DNA from: Muribaculaceae bacterium Isolate-037 (Harlan)
Lineage (GTDB): Bacteria > Bacteroidota > Bacteroidia > Bacteroidales > Muribaculaceae
NCBI GenBank assembly: GCA_003762615.1
Contig: RIAZ01000002.1
Coordinates: 124,001-188,000 of the forward strand
Direction: 5' to 3'
DNA length: 64,000 bases
Shown: positions 42,673 to 52,596 of the stretch, piece after piece
Position numbering within the stretch: position 1 is the stretch's first letter
Layout of the letters: the number at the start of each line of letters is the position of its first letter
Position numbers and translations under genes: made by a program
The notes under the pieces: generated by a model
Told to the model about the DNA's origin: nothing
The model's database searches: none
Seen by the model: the letters and a program-made list of their open reading frames with translations, nothing else

Positions 42673-43986
42673 ATGAGTTCACTAATTGTTGAGGGAGGTC
42701 ATAGGTTGCAAGGCAATATATCTCCACAAGGAGCCAAGAATGAGGCATTGGAAGTGATTTGTGCTACATTATTGACACCTGAAAGGGTGGTTATCAGTAA
42801 TCTCCCTGATATCGCGGATGTAAGAAACTTAATATCCCTGATAGAGGAAATGGGAGTGGAGACAGAGCATATAGATAATAATACGGTAAGTTTCAGTGCA
42901 AAAGAAATAGATACCGAATATCTTTATTCTGAGCAATTTCGCAAGAAGGCTCAGTCTTTGAGGGGCTCAGTCATGATAGTCGGACCATTGCTTGCAAGAT
43001 TTGGTAAGGCAATACTTCCTAAGCCGGGTGGAGATAAAATCGGTCGTCGTCGCCTTGATACCCATTTCTGGGGTTGGCAGAAACTTGGGGCGGAATTTGA
43101 ATATGATGAATTAGGAAAGTATTATAATATTACTGCTCCCAACGGTCTAAAGGGATGTTACATGTTGCTTGATGAGGCATCGGTTACAGGCACTGCCAAT
43201 ATCATAATGGCAGCAGTGCTTGCCTCCGGAGTCACAACAATTTATAATGCGGCATGCGAACCATATATTCAGCAATTGTGTAAGATGCTCGTAAGAATGG
43301 GTGCTAAAATAACTGGTATCGGTTCGAATTTGCTTACAATCTGTGGGGTGGATTATCTTGGTGGGACTGATCATAAAATGCTTCCCGATATGATAGAGGT
43401 GGGCAGCTTTATAGGAGTGGCGGCCATGACCGGTTCGGATATTGTGTTGGAGAATGTGGGTATAGATGATTTGGGAATAATGCCGGAATGTTTTCGTCGT
43501 CTTGGAGTGAATATGGAGGTTGAGGGGGATAACATTCATGTCAGACAAGACGAGATTTATGCCATAGATTCGTTTATGGATGGATCTATAATGACATTTT
43601 CTGATGCTCCATGGCCCGGTTTGTCTCCTGATTTGTTAAGTATATTTCTTGTGGTTGCCACCCAGGCTAAGGGGAGTGTGCTTATTCATCAAAAGATGTT
43701 TGAGAGTCGCTTGTTCTTTGTGGATAAATTGATAGATATGGGAGCAAAGATAATATTGTGTGATCCACACCGTGCTGCTGTAATCGGAGCCGGTAAGTTT
43801 CATTGTTTACATTCTACCAATATGGTCTCACCTGATATTCGTGCCGGAATAGCGATGCTCATAGCGGCGTTGGGAGCAAGGGGTACGAGCCGGATACAAA
43901 ATATCAATCAGATAGACCGTGGTTATGAAAGAATAGATGAACGCTTGAATAAGCTTGGAGCCCATATTATAAGAAGTGAGGAATGA
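42673..43986 (+). CDS. murA: UDP-N-acetylglucosamine 1-carboxyvinyltransferase, Asp type
   Basis: First committed step of peptidoglycan synthesis, transferring enolpyruvate to UDP-GlcNAc. The 437-residue protein has the two-domain EPSP-synthase-like fold with QGAKNEALEVICATLL (catalytic Lys), LRGSVMIVGPLLARFGKA, GRRRLDTHF, GIDDLGIMPECFRRLG and DRGYERIDERLNKLGA. In the active-site loop, LPKPGGDKIG, residue 121 is Asp (codon 43033-43035) where E. coli has the Cys attacked by fosfomycin. Asp at this place is known to keep activity and give fosfomycin resistance in other bacteria. It overlaps rimM by 4 bases. Confidence 0.96.
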   Translation: MSSLIVEGGHRLQGNISPQGAKNEALEVICATLLTPERVVISNLPDIADVRNLISLIEEMGVETEHIDNNTVSFSAKEIDTEYLYSEQFRKKAQSLRGSVMIVGPLLARFGKAILPKPGGDKIGRRRLDTHFWGWQKLGAEFEYDELGKYYNITAPNGLKGCYMLLDEASVTGTANIIMAAVLASGVTTIYNAACEPYIQQLCKMLVRMGAKITGIGSNLLTICGVDYLGGTDHKMLPDMIEVGSFIGVAAMTGSDIVLENVGIDDLGIMPECFRRLGVNMEVEGDNIHVRQDEIYAIDSFMDGSIMTFSDAPWPGLSPDLLSIFLVVATQAKGSVLIHQKMFESRLFFVDKLIDMGAKIILCDPHRAAVIGAGKFHCLHSTNMVSPDIRAGIAMLIAALGARGTSRIQNINQIDRGYERIDERLNKLGAHIIRSEE

Positions 43987-44540
43987 TAGAAGAGAAGGAT
44001 ATAAAGGCAATAGGTAAATTCCAGAAGACACATGCACTCAAAGGAGAATTGAATGCAATTTTGGATATTGATTCAGAATATGTGTCAGAAGGTAATGCTG
44101 TAGTGGTAGATATTGATGGAATATTTGTACCGTTTTTTGCTTCGTCGGTGAGACCTAAAGGTTCTACATCATATCTGATAAAACTTGAAGGTATTGATTC
44201 GGAATACGATGCAAAGGATTTTGTGAATAAAACAATCTATGGTATTAAATCAGAATTGGTATCTTTCCTGGAATTGGATGGAGACGATGTCTATGAGGAG
44301 GATGATTTCAGTGGCTATGGTGTATTTGATGATTCATCCAAAGAGATGATAGGCGTTGTGTCGAGGGTTGACTCATCTACGGAGAATCTTCTATTTGTAG
44401 TTGATACCCCTGAAGGAGATGAGGTTTTTATCCCTGTTGTGGATGACTTTATACAAGAAATCAATGATGAGGATAAAGTTATAAAAATGAGTTTGCCGGA
44501 TGGCTTGATTGACCTTAATAAAAAGAATAAAGACAAATGA
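43983..44540 (+). CDS. rimM: ribosome maturation factor RimM
   Basis: Assists assembly of the 30S head around S19. The 185 residues hold the RimM N-domain (GKFQKTHALKGEL at about 12-24, IFVPFFASSVRPKGSTSYLIKLEGI) and the PRC-barrel-like C-domain (GVVSRVDSSTENLLFVVDTPEGDEVFIPVVDDFI, with core FIPVVDDFI). The protein is markedly acidic. Overlap with murA (ATGA) implies coupled translation. Confidence 0.94.
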   Translation: MIEEKDIKAIGKFQKTHALKGELNAILDIDSEYVSEGNAVVVDIDGIFVPFFASSVRPKGSTSYLIKLEGIDSEYDAKDFVNKTIYGIKSELVSFLELDGDDVYEEDDFSGYGVFDDSSKEMIGVVSRVDSSTENLLFVVDTPEGDEVFIPVVDDFIQEINDEDKVIKMSLPDGLIDLNKKNKDK

Positions 44541-44588
44541 CAACTAAGTCGGGAGTCGAAATTATATTTATTAAAAATAGCAAGAAAT

Positions 44589-44912
44589 ATGGAAAATAAT
44601 CAATATTCATTTAATGAGGATAATGCCGTAAAATTCATTCGTGCGGAACTTCCTGAATCTATAAGGGAGAAATATGACGATGATGAAATATTGAGCATAG
44701 TAGATATAATTTGGGACTATTATGAGGATAATGGATATCTTTCGTTAAACTCTATAGAGACAGAAGAGGAGCAGCTTGATGTGGACGATCTCGTTAAATA
44801 CGTGAAAAAAGAGGTGAAGAATGATCAAGAATTGATTATGGATTCAAAAGACGTGGAACTTATCGTAAAGGCAGAATTGGATTATGAAGAATCGCTTGAA
44901 GATTTTATTTAA
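44589..44912 (+). CDS. small acidic protein, conserved hypothetical
   Basis: 107 residues, strongly acidic, with no signal peptide or membrane span. Sequence is helix-like with repeated acidic/aromatic patterns (IVDIIWDYYEDNGYLS, DVDDLVKYVKKEVKND). I recognise no domain; proteins of this type occur next to rimM or OmpA-like genes in Bacteroidales. Its 3' end overlaps the following OmpA-like gene by 29 bases in another frame, which supports it being translated. Confidence 0.65.
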   Translation: MENNQYSFNEDNAVKFIRAELPESIREKYDDDEILSIVDIIWDYYEDNGYLSLNSIETEEEQLDVDDLVKYVKKEVKNDQELIMDSKDVELIVKAELDYEESLEDFI

Positions 44913-45570
44913 TAGTATTGCAGGGTGTTGCCTGATTATGTTGTCTCCGGTAACAATTAATGGTAAGCAGCCTAAGCCACAGGACTCTACTGTGTCGGCA
45001 ACTGCCCGATTTAGTGATCTTGATAGTATGGATTTTATTGAGATGCTGAATTCTGTAGATGTTGGTAAAACTTCAGAATTGATTCAGAAGTTCCAGACAA
45101 AGGAGGGTAAGACTCGTCTGCTTAATGGGAAGTATACTCCAAAAGGTGAATGTACGGTAGAGGCATTCCGAAACAAGGAAGTGCTGTTAGTCACGATTCC
45201 TGCTCATTTGCTATTTGCTCCTAATATGACAGAACTGCGTCGTGATGCGGGAGATTATCTTGCTCCGATAAGACGGTATCTGAAGGATCCGGATATGTAT
45301 AGGGTAATGCTTGTCATGCATACTGATAACACCGGATCAGATTTGTATAGAGAACAGCTTACGACAGATAGGGTAAATGCAGTCTTTGATTGGTTTGATG
45401 AGAGTGGAGCAGATACTCGCTATTTATTTTCATATTCATTAGGAGATGACATGCCCTTGAAGTCGAATGATTCAATGGATAATAGGGATAAGAATCGTAG
45501 ATTGGAGATTTATCTTGTGCCGGGAGAAAAGATGGTTCAACAGGCACAAAAGGGTAGGATTGCGTTCTGA
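44884..45570 (+). CDS. OmpA-like envelope protein
   Basis: 228 residues. A signal peptide (MKNRLKILFNSIAGCCLIML) is followed by a unique acidic part (about 25-90) and an OmpA-like peptidoglycan-binding domain from about 105: LFAPNMTELRRDAGDYLAPI, then MHTDNTGSDLYREQLTTDRV with the Asp that contacts diaminopimelate, and RDKNRRLEIYLVP with the conserved Arg. The domain anchors proteins to the cell wall. There is no barrel, so it is probably periplasmic. The start lies inside the upstream gene. Confidence 0.85.
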   Translation: MKNRLKILFNSIAGCCLIMLSPVTINGKQPKPQDSTVSATARFSDLDSMDFIEMLNSVDVGKTSELIQKFQTKEGKTRLLNGKYTPKGECTVEAFRNKEVLLVTIPAHLLFAPNMTELRRDAGDYLAPIRRYLKDPDMYRVMLVMHTDNTGSDLYREQLTTDRVNAVFDWFDESGADTRYLFSYSLGDDMPLKSNDSMDNRDKNRRLEIYLVPGEKMVQQAQKGRIAF

Positions 45571-45602
45571 TCTGATTTTATGATCACTAAATCGAATAAT
45601 TA

Positions 45603-46118
45603 ATGGAGAATGGCAAGATTGTTCTGATTACCGGAGGGCAAAGATCAGGAAAAAGTAGATTTGCTGAGAGTTATGTCTTGGCAAATTCAAAAAATCCAGT
45701 GTATCTTGCCACAGCGGAGATCTCAGATCAGGAGATGGTCTTGAGAGTGGAAAAACATCGAAAAAGAAGAGGCGACAATTGGGATACGATTGAGTCTCCA
45801 CTTCATTTTGATGCTGATTTCACGAATAAGACCGTGTTGCTTGATTGTCTGACAATGTTTGCGACAAATCATTTCTTCGCATGTGGAGAAAAATCGGAAA
45901 TTGCGTATGATTCAGTAAAAATGGAACTTGATAGACTATTTCATCATGTAGGCTCGACAATAGTGGTCGTGAGTAATGAAATAGGACTGGGTGGTATATC
46001 TGCGAATAAAATGCAACGTGATTTTTCTGATCTTCAGGGTGAACTTAATCAGTATGTGGCATCTGTCGCAGACGAGGTATACATGATAGTCTCCGGAATT
46101 CCATTAAGACTTAAATAA
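45603..46118 (+). CDS. cobU: adenosylcobinamide kinase/guanylyltransferase
   Basis: Phosphorylates adenosylcobinamide and then transfers GMP to it, in assembly of the B12 nucleotide loop. At 171 residues it is full length. The P-loop is GGQRSGKS (about 11-18), the guanylylated His is in VEKHRKRRGDNWDTIE, and the LLDCLTMF and VVSNEIGLGG segments complete the fold. It starts the CobU-CobT-CobS-CobC run, 32 bases after the OmpA-like gene. Confidence 0.96.
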   Translation: MENGKIVLITGGQRSGKSRFAESYVLANSKNPVYLATAEISDQEMVLRVEKHRKRRGDNWDTIESPLHFDADFTNKTVLLDCLTMFATNHFFACGEKSEIAYDSVKMELDRLFHHVGSTIVVVSNEIGLGGISANKMQRDFSDLQGELNQYVASVADEVYMIVSGIPLRLK

Positions 46119-46159
46119 AAAATAATCAGACATCAAGCAAAAACATCAATATTTTGGTA

Positions 46160-47209
46160 ATGAAAGAATTTAAGATCGATTCTCCTGATAAAGGGATTGA
46201 GAATGATATAATTGAAAAAATCAATTTCCTTACAAAGCCTAAGGGTTCATTAGGCTTCTTGGAGGAATTAGCATTAAGGGTGTCTTTAATTCAGCAAACA
46301 TTGTCGCCATGTCTGAAGAATCCGTATAACGTTTTGTTTGGAGGAGATCATGGAGTAATAGAGGAGGGTATAAGTCTTTCTCCGAAGGAGGTGACATACC
46401 AGCAGATGATTCATTTCGCTACAGGTACATCCGGAATCAATTTTTTGTGTAATCAGCATGGTTTTAAATTGATGTTAGTTGATGCCGGAGTTGATTTTGA
46501 TTTCCCTGAAGAATTGGGAATTTTATGTAAGAAAATATCCCGAGGTACCCGTAATTATTTGCATGAGGATGCAATGTCTATTGATGAGATGAATGAAGCG
46601 ATAGAGGCGGGTGCAGATGTAGTTAGAAAAATATATGCTGAGGGTTGCAACGTTGTAAGTTTTGGAGAAATGGGTAGTGGCAATACATCTTCTTCGTCAT
46701 TATGGATGTCAATTTTCGGAGATGTTGATTTGGAGAGGTGTGTAGGGGCAGGAGCTGGACTTGATTCCTCCGGAGTCAGACATAAACTTAATGTCCTCAA
46801 GAAATCACTTGACCGTTATGATAAGCAGTATTTGCGAAGTAATCCCGAAAAAGCTATTTGCGCATACGGAGGGTTTGAGATGGTGATGGCAATCGGAGCT
46901 ATGCTTCAGGCTGCTGAACTTAAAATGGTTATTTTGTTGGATGGGTTCATAATGTCGGCATGTCTGTTGGCTGCCTCAATGTTTTATCCGGAAGTAAAAG
47001 AATATGTCATATATGGTCATGTCGGAGATGAGTCCGGTCATAAGAAATTGTTGGAAATACTTGGTGGCCGTCCGGTCTTACACCTGTCAATGCGTCTTGG
47101 TGAAGGCACCGGTGCAGTCTGTGCCTATCCGATAGTTGATTCTGCGGTGAGAATGATAAATGAAATGGATAGTTTTAAAAAGGTAAGTGTCACAAAATAT
47201 TTTACATGA
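46160..47209 (+). CDS. cobT: nicotinate-nucleotide:dimethylbenzimidazole phosphoribosyltransferase
   Basis: Activates the lower ligand base of cobalamin as its alpha-ribotide. From the ATG at 46160 (a TTG at 46154 is in frame) the product has 349 residues. Features are the N-terminal LTKPKGSLGFLEELA, VLFGGDHGVIEEG, SFGEMGSGNTSSSS, GAGAGLDSSGVRHK, and HLSMRLGEGTGAV with the catalytic Glu. It overlaps cobS by 4 bases. Confidence 0.96.
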   Translation: MKEFKIDSPDKGIENDIIEKINFLTKPKGSLGFLEELALRVSLIQQTLSPCLKNPYNVLFGGDHGVIEEGISLSPKEVTYQQMIHFATGTSGINFLCNQHGFKLMLVDAGVDFDFPEELGILCKKISRGTRNYLHEDAMSIDEMNEAIEAGADVVRKIYAEGCNVVSFGEMGSGNTSSSSLWMSIFGDVDLERCVGAGAGLDSSGVRHKLNVLKKSLDRYDKQYLRSNPEKAICAYGGFEMVMAIGAMLQAAELKMVILLDGFIMSACLLAASMFYPEVKEYVIYGHVGDESGHKKLLEILGGRPVLHLSMRLGEGTGAVCAYPIVDSAVRMINEMDSFKKVSVTKYFT

Positions 47210-47979
47210 ACAGGCTCGCGGAACAGGCAATAGCATCATTAACGATGTTTACAAAAATCCCATTTTGGAGGATTTTTCCCAATCTGTCTTCTGAATCTTA
47301 TAGGAATGTGGTCACTTGGTGGCCATTTTGCGGCTGGATTACAGGACTTATATGTGGAGGAATATATGTATTGCTTTGCCAGATGCTTCCACCGTTGCCT
47401 TCTGCAATTTTGGCTGTTGGTTGCCGCATGATGGCTACAGGCGGATACCATGAAGATGGATTGGCAGATTTCTTTGATGGGTTTGGAGGCGGACGTGATA
47501 GGGAAAAGATTCTTTCGATAATGAAAGATTCTCATGTGGGCACATACGGTGTGATCTCGCTGATTGTAATGTTTTGCCTTATTGTGTCTCTGTTATCATC
47601 ATTGCCTGTTGAAGGTGGTGTCTGCATGATTTTAGGCGCGGACCCATGGGGAAAATTTTGTTCAGGTAGAATGCTATCATTTTTGGAGTATGCAAGGAGA
47701 AATGTGTCAAAAAATGCAGTGTCATATAATCGTCCGGGTGTAATGGATACTGTATTGGCATTTGTATTGGGTGTTATGCCTATGGTTGTTATGTCAGTTG
47801 TTTTTATGGAATTATCATATATATTCCTTTTTGCTTCGTTGGGCGCATTTGCCGTATCCTTTCTTCTGATGTTATACTTGAAAAAGAAGATAGGAGGATA
47901 TACGGGAGATTGTTGTGGGGCTGTCTATATAATGACGGAATTGGTGTTTTGTATAATTTTTGTGGCGATGTATATATGA
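47206..47979 (+). CDS. cobS: adenosylcobinamide-GDP ribazoletransferase (cobalamin synthase)
   Basis: Joins adenosylcobinamide-GDP and alpha-ribazole (phosphate) at the inner membrane. The 257-residue protein has about six membrane spans and the metal-binding motif GGYHEDGLADFFDGFGGG (about 85-102), diagnostic of CobS. TKIPFW near the start is also typical. Overlaps of 4 bases on both sides (cobT, cobC) show tight coupling of the set. Confidence 0.96.
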   Translation: MNRLAEQAIASLTMFTKIPFWRIFPNLSSESYRNVVTWWPFCGWITGLICGGIYVLLCQMLPPLPSAILAVGCRMMATGGYHEDGLADFFDGFGGGRDREKILSIMKDSHVGTYGVISLIVMFCLIVSLLSSLPVEGGVCMILGADPWGKFCSGRMLSFLEYARRNVSKNAVSYNRPGVMDTVLAFVLGVMPMVVMSVVFMELSYIFLFASLGAFAVSFLLMLYLKKKIGGYTGDCCGAVYIMTELVFCIIFVAMYI

Positions 47980-48518
47980 AATTAACGTTGATTCGGCACA
48001 CTACTCCTGATGTGCCAAAGGGGACTATATATGGGAAGACAGATGTGTTGTTGAAAAGTACATTTGAAGCCGAGGCGGAGATCGTCAGGATGAATATTGG
48101 AGATAATAAATTTGATAGGGTGTTTACAAGTCCACTTACGCGTTGTCGTCGATTGGCAGAATTTTGTGGTTTTGGATATGCGGATGTTGATGATAATCTT
48201 GCCGAGATGGATTTCGGTGATTGGGAAATGAAATCTTATGCAGAAATTGAAGAGCATCAGCTTGAAGAATACTTCAATGATTGGAGACATAAGGTCACTC
48301 CAGGAGGAGAGTCATTTGAGGATCATCAAAGGCGGGTGAGAGTATTTATAAATGAATGTATCCGAGATGGGTATAAGTCAGTCCTGTGTTTTACACATGG
48401 AGGGACGATACTTCATGCCATGATTTTGGCAGGAAGTATCGATGATGAAAGACCGTTTGATCATATCCCGGCATTTGGCAGTATGGTGAATATTGAAGTG
48501 ACTGAGCCTCTCATATAG
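47976..48518 (+). CDS. cobC: alpha-ribazole phosphatase-like histidine phosphatase
   Basis: Removes phosphate from alpha-ribazole-5'-phosphate or adenosylcobalamin phosphate. The ATG at 47976 gives 180 residues beginning MKLTLIRHTTPDVPKG, with the phospho-His motif RHT, the SPLTRCRRLAEF helix, EMDFGDWEMKSYAEIE, and a second His in CFTHGG. The longer reading from 47910 would overlap cobS by 70 bases and is not needed. It is the last gene of the cobalamin set. Confidence 0.92.
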   Translation: MKLTLIRHTTPDVPKGTIYGKTDVLLKSTFEAEAEIVRMNIGDNKFDRVFTSPLTRCRRLAEFCGFGYADVDDNLAEMDFGDWEMKSYAEIEEHQLEEYFNDWRHKVTPGGESFEDHQRRVRVFINECIRDGYKSVLCFTHGGTILHAMILAGSIDDERPFDHIPAFGSMVNIEVTEPLI

Positions 48519-48722
48519 AAGTTGTATGATTGCAGATATATTCAATTATATCAGAAATGTCGTCAAATGTATAGTAGCCTATATGATATGAGCCATTATG
48601 AATTTCAATTATCATATTGTTTGTATCCCTTCAATTTCCGGATTTGTTGATCGCTCATAGGAGACAAATAAGTTATTACAATCAGCAAGTCAGATCATAT
48701 TGCATAAGAAACTTACGAATTA
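48519..48722. other. gap between convergent cobC and recQ
   Basis: 204 bases without a recognised gene or strong terminator. Weak AT-rich hairpins may end both transcripts. Confidence 0.35.
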
Positions 48723-50642
48723 TCATATTACAGAGGAATTGAGACGATAAATATTATTATTACATGACATGAATCCTTCATTGCAAAGAAAAGATATGGC
48801 AGAAGAGATTAAAGCAGTATCCTTTCCACATTGTTGTAATATGATTGTAAGAGTTGTGCCATCAGGTTTTGTTTTCATAAAAGAGAGAATATTATTTATA
48901 ATCTCTGTCTGATTATTGGAATCAGACTTTAATTTCTTTCTTTTATCCCTACATATATCACATTTGCTGCAATTTCCGGAATCGGATTCTCCAAAATATG
49001 CTAACATACGTTGCACCCGACAATCCTTTTTTGAAAAAGTGTAATCAAGCATGGCTTCAATTCTGGCAGACATTGCATTTTTCCGAGATTCATAAATATT
49101 TTTCCCAATTAATAATGAAGATGTTTCTTCTCGTGCTGTTGGAAAATATATCATAGGTATGCCGGAATGAGGAATATAGCTTATGATTTTCATCCTTGAT
49201 AATTCAAGCATAGCCTCGTAGATTTCATTTTTAGAAAGCTGAGTACAGGAAGCGATGTCTGATTCCACAATATATACATAGTCAGAGAAGACTCCTGTAT
49301 ATTTCCTTAGTGTGGCTGTCAGAGTCTTTTCTGCATTTATTGACCATTCATGGATATCGTATAGCTCTTCTCTCGGACATAACATTTTGAATCGAGACCT
49401 GCTGTCAATTTCCTCAATGAAGTGTAAATATCCGGCTTGAGATAGTAGGCGAATACTTGCCCGGCATTGTTTTTCCTGAATCTCAAATAAATTACAAAAT
49501 TTAGTGATGTCAAACTCTCTTACAGAATCATAACCTTCACCTATTGAGACATGCAGGAAATTACAGATGCGTTCATAAGTCTTTTTTACAATTTTTCTTT
49601 CGGGAAAGGCTTCAGTAATTCTTCGGCGCATCACTCCGGGATCTGTCTTCGTTGCGAGAAGTACAGCAAAGGAGGCGAGTCCGTCCCTACCGGCTCTACC
49701 GGCTTCTTGATAATATTCTTCAAGAGATGGCGGTATATCGTAATGGATCACGACCCTTACATCCGGCTTGTCAATTCCCATACCAAATGCGTTTGTCGCG
49801 ACCATAACCCTTACGGCATTTGATTGCCATGCATTCTGACGTTGCTCTTTTACTTTGAAATCAAGCCCGGCATGGTAATATGTTGACGATATATCGGCTG
49901 ATGACAGAAAATCGGAAATTTCCCGGCATCTTTTCCGACTTCGTACATACACGATAGAGGATCCGGATGTTCTGGAGAGAATATGTAAAATATCATGTAT
50001 TTTTGTGTCAGAATATCTGACAATATAACTTATGTTGTCTCTTGAAAAGCTCTTCTTGAATATATTGGTTTTCTTGAAGTCTAACTGCAACATTATATCA
50101 TCTACGACTTCCGGAGTAGCTGTGGCAGTAAGTGCAAGAACCGGAACGTTTGGCTTTAACAGGCGTAAGGATTTTATCCTTAGATATGATGGTCTGAAGT
50201 CATATCCCCATTGAGATATGCAATGTGCCTCATCTACAACGATAAGCCTTACGTCTATTTGACGTAGTTCCAGCATAAATCTTTCGTTTTGTAATCGTTC
50301 CGGAGCAATGTATAGAAATTTTGCTTTCCCATACATTAATTTTTCCCAAGCATAACGTACTTCTTTCCCAGACATTCCCGAATGGAAACATACAGCTTTT
50401 ATACCGTGCCTTTTCAGATTATCTACTTGGTCTTTCATTAATGATATCAAGGGAGTCACAACAACAGTTACTCCGGATTCAAAAAAAAGTCCCGGCACTT
50501 GAAAAGTAATGGATTTACCTCCTCCAGTGGGCATTAATCCAAGGGTGTCGTCCCCCTTTAACACTGAATTTATGATATCTTCCTGAAGAGGTCTGAAGCT
50601 ATCATATCCCCAATATCTCTTGAGAATTTCGTGGGTTGTCAT
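48723..50642 (-). CDS. recQ: RecQ-family ATP-dependent DNA helicase
   Basis: A 3'-5' DNA helicase of 639 residues. Motifs: 0 [47 protein letters not shown] with the RecQ aromatic loop, [33 protein letters not shown] and [24 protein letters not shown] (core [10 protein letters not shown]). A zinc site is formed by Cys in [13 protein letters not shown] and CSKCDIC near residues 530-560. No HRDC domain follows; instead a short winged-helix-like end is present. Bacteroidota often have two RecQ genes and this looks like the shorter one. It is 45 bases downstream of recJ on the same strand. Confidence 0.94.
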   Translation of the reverse strand: MTTHEILKRYWGYDSFRPLQEDIINSVLKGDDTLGLMPTGGGKSITFQVPGLFFESGVTVVVTPLISLMKDQVDNLKRHGIKAVCFHSGMSGKEVRYAWEKLMYGKAKFLYIAPERLQNERFMLELRQIDVRLIVVDEAHCISQWGYDFRPSYLRIKSLRLLKPNVPVLALTATATPEVVDDIMLQLDFKKTNIFKKSFSRDNISYIVRYSDTKIHDILHILSRTSGSSIVYVRSRKRCREISDFLSSADISSTYYHAGLDFKVKEQRQNAWQSNAVRVMVATNAFGMGIDKPDVRVVIHYDIPPSLEEYYQEAGRAGRDGLASFAVLLATKTDPGVMRRRITEAFPERKIVKKTYERICNFLHVSIGEGYDSVREFDITKFCNLFEIQEKQCRASIRLLSQAGYLHFIEEIDSRSRFKMLCPREELYDIHEWSINAEKTLTATLRKYTGVFSDYVYIVESDIASCTQLSKNEIYEAMLELSRMKIISYIPHSGIPMIYFPTAREETSSLLIGKNIYESRKNAMSARIEAMLDYTFSKKDCRVQRMLAYFGESDSGNCSKCDICRDKRKKLKSDSNNQTEIINNILSFMKTKPDGTTLTIILQQCGKDTALISSAISFLCNEGFMSCNNNIYRLNSSVI

Positions 50643-50687
50643 ATTTTACGAAGAAGGTAATCATTGAAATCTAATAAATACAAAACG

Positions 50688-52421
50688 TTATTCTGTTGAT
50701 GGTCTGATATCTTTAATCATCAATTGAATGGAGTCAAGGCTGCCGGAATGTTTAGACTGCTCGATTGTATAGCAGATATCAATAGGTTTGTGGGCATGTA
50801 TGTGCTCAAAATATGGTGCCATATTAAAAGCAATTGCATTTATTACTCTGCTTGTGCTGTCATCTTCCAACTCCAATTTGATATGTTCAAGATTTTTACC
50901 TACCAATTTGCTCGTGCCGAAATCAAAAACATTTCTTGTACAGAATATCGGATTTTGATTTCCGGGACCGAAGGGATTGAATTTTTTCAAGTATGCCACT
51001 AATTCAGGAGTTATGTCTGCAAATTCAATTGTGGCATCAATATCAATCATTGGCGACAATTGATTTGGCTGAATGTGAGTAGCAACATATTCTTCAAATC
51101 TTCTTTGGAATTCCGGAATATTTTCCTCTTTGAGCGAAAGACCTACGGCGTAGGTGTGACCACCGAAGTTTTCAAGAAGATCACGAGTGGAATTTACTGC
51201 GGAATAGATATCAAAACCTTGTACGGATCTTGAAGATCCGGTGGCAATCCCGTTGGAGAATGTCAATACAACAGATGGCTTGTAATATAGTTCAGTCAAT
51301 CGGGAGGCTACAATGCCAATGATGCCTTTGTGCCAATCCTTATTGTATACGACAATTGAACGCTTTCCATGTATTATGCCTACATTCCGTTCAATCAGGT
51401 CGTTTGCCTCGTCTGTGATTTTTTTGTCAAGTTCCTTTCTGTCGCGGTTGTATTGATCAATATCCTTCCCTTTCTCATAAGCATCATGCAGGTCACGACA
51501 GACAAGCAGATCGACTGCCTCAATACCACTCTGCATTCTTCCGGAAGCATTAATCCGTGGACCAATTTTGAATATCACGTCACTGATGGTAATATCTTTA
51601 TTGGTAAGTTTGCACAGGCGTATAATACTTCTTAATCCAAGATTGGGATTTGAGTTGAGTCTACGTAAACCATGATATGCCATGACTCTATTTTCTCCAA
51701 CAATGGGCACAATGTCGGCGGCAATGCTGACAGCAACAAGATCAAGGAGTGATTCTAATTCATTATGATTGGAAAGCCCATTGCTCAATGCAAAAGCTTG
51801 CATGAACTTAAATCCAACACCGCATCCCGATAGGTGAGGGCAGGGATAAGTGGTGTTTGGCATCTTGGGATTGAGTATTGCCACAGCAGGAGGAAGAATG
51901 TCATCAGGAACATGATGATCACATATAATGAAGTCGATACCTTTTTCTTTTGCGTATGCGATTTCATCAATTGCTTTTATTCCACAATCCAGCACGATTA
52001 CGAGCTTAACATCATTTTCTGCTGCGTAATCAATACTCTTTAAAGAGATTCCATATCCCTCCTCATATCTGGTAGGAATGTAGTATTCAATATTGCTATA
52101 ATAATTCTGGAGATACTTATAGACTAATGCTACTGCAGTAGTTCCGTCGACATCATAGTCTCCGTAGATCATTATTCGTTCTTTAGCCCCCATGGCCTTA
52201 TTAAGACGATTAACAGCCTTGTCCATGTCCGGCATCAGGAATGGATCATGTAGATCCGCGATGGATGGGGTGAAGAATGCTTGTGCACCTCGAGGTGTAT
52301 TGACTCCTCGCCTGATAAGCAATTCTGCAATAGGTGCTGCCCCCCCGCATTGAGGGAGCATCTCGTCAGCTGCAGATTTTTGCTGAAGGGAGAGTGGTTG
52401 GTAATTCCATTTTGTTATCAT
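50688..52421 (-). CDS. recJ: single-stranded-DNA-specific exonuclease RecJ
   Basis: 5'-3' ssDNA exonuclease of recombination and mismatch repair. From the ATG at 52421 the product has 577 residues. DHH motifs: YGDYDVDGTTAVAL, VIVLDCGIKA, FIICDHHVPDD, LSGCGVGFKF, and the DHHA1 part with RINASGRMQSG, ASRLTELYYKPSVVL and ENFGGHTYAVGLSL. A C-terminal OB fold (about 455-570) is present. An earlier ATG at 52457 adds 12 residues that lie outside the family. With recQ downstream, a RecQ-RecJ end-resection pair is encoded in one transcript. Confidence 0.96.
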   Translation of the reverse strand: MITKWNYQPLSLQQKSAADEMLPQCGGAAPIAELLIRRGVNTPRGAQAFFTPSIADLHDPFLMPDMDKAVNRLNKAMGAKERIMIYGDYDVDGTTAVALVYKYLQNYYSNIEYYIPTRYEEGYGISLKSIDYAAENDVKLVIVLDCGIKAIDEIAYAKEKGIDFIICDHHVPDDILPPAVAILNPKMPNTTYPCPHLSGCGVGFKFMQAFALSNGLSNHNELESLLDLVAVSIAADIVPIVGENRVMAYHGLRRLNSNPNLGLRSIIRLCKLTNKDITISDVIFKIGPRINASGRMQSGIEAVDLLVCRDLHDAYEKGKDIDQYNRDRKELDKKITDEANDLIERNVGIIHGKRSIVVYNKDWHKGIIGIVASRLTELYYKPSVVLTFSNGIATGSSRSVQGFDIYSAVNSTRDLLENFGGHTYAVGLSLKEENIPEFQRRFEEYVATHIQPNQLSPMIDIDATIEFADITPELVAYLKKFNPFGPGNQNPIFCTRNVFDFGTSKLVGKNLEHIKLELEDDSTSRVINAIAFNMAPYFEHIHAHKPIDICYTIEQSKHSGSLDSIQLMIKDIRPSTE

Positions 52422-52524
52422 TGCAGACGAAAAAACTTGTAGTTGCGCAGTACGCACCGCACAACTGAGAGGTTAATCAAATAATTACGCAAATGTGCGT
52501 CACCACGAGGATTTGAGTTGGATG

Positions 52525-52556
52525 CAAATATACGAAAAAATTGCGGTATGAGCAAA
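52525..52556 (-). promoter_or_regulatory. promoter of recJ-recQ
   Basis: Minus-strand TATATTTG (plus 52525-52532) with TTTG (plus 52553-52556) 20 bases upstream matches the consensus. The leader is about 100 bases. Confidence 0.72.
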
Positions 52557-52596
52557 TATAAATGGTGTAAGGGGGAGTGCTCTTAAGTATTTTTTA

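Noticed and set aside
45571..45602. Cobalamin riboswitch before cobU
   Set aside because: The gap is only 32 bases and no B12-box consensus was seen here or before 44589.
47910..47975. Longer start for cobC
   Set aside because: It would overlap cobS by 70 bases; the ATG at 47976 gives the family N-terminus and a 4-base overlap like the other cob junctions.
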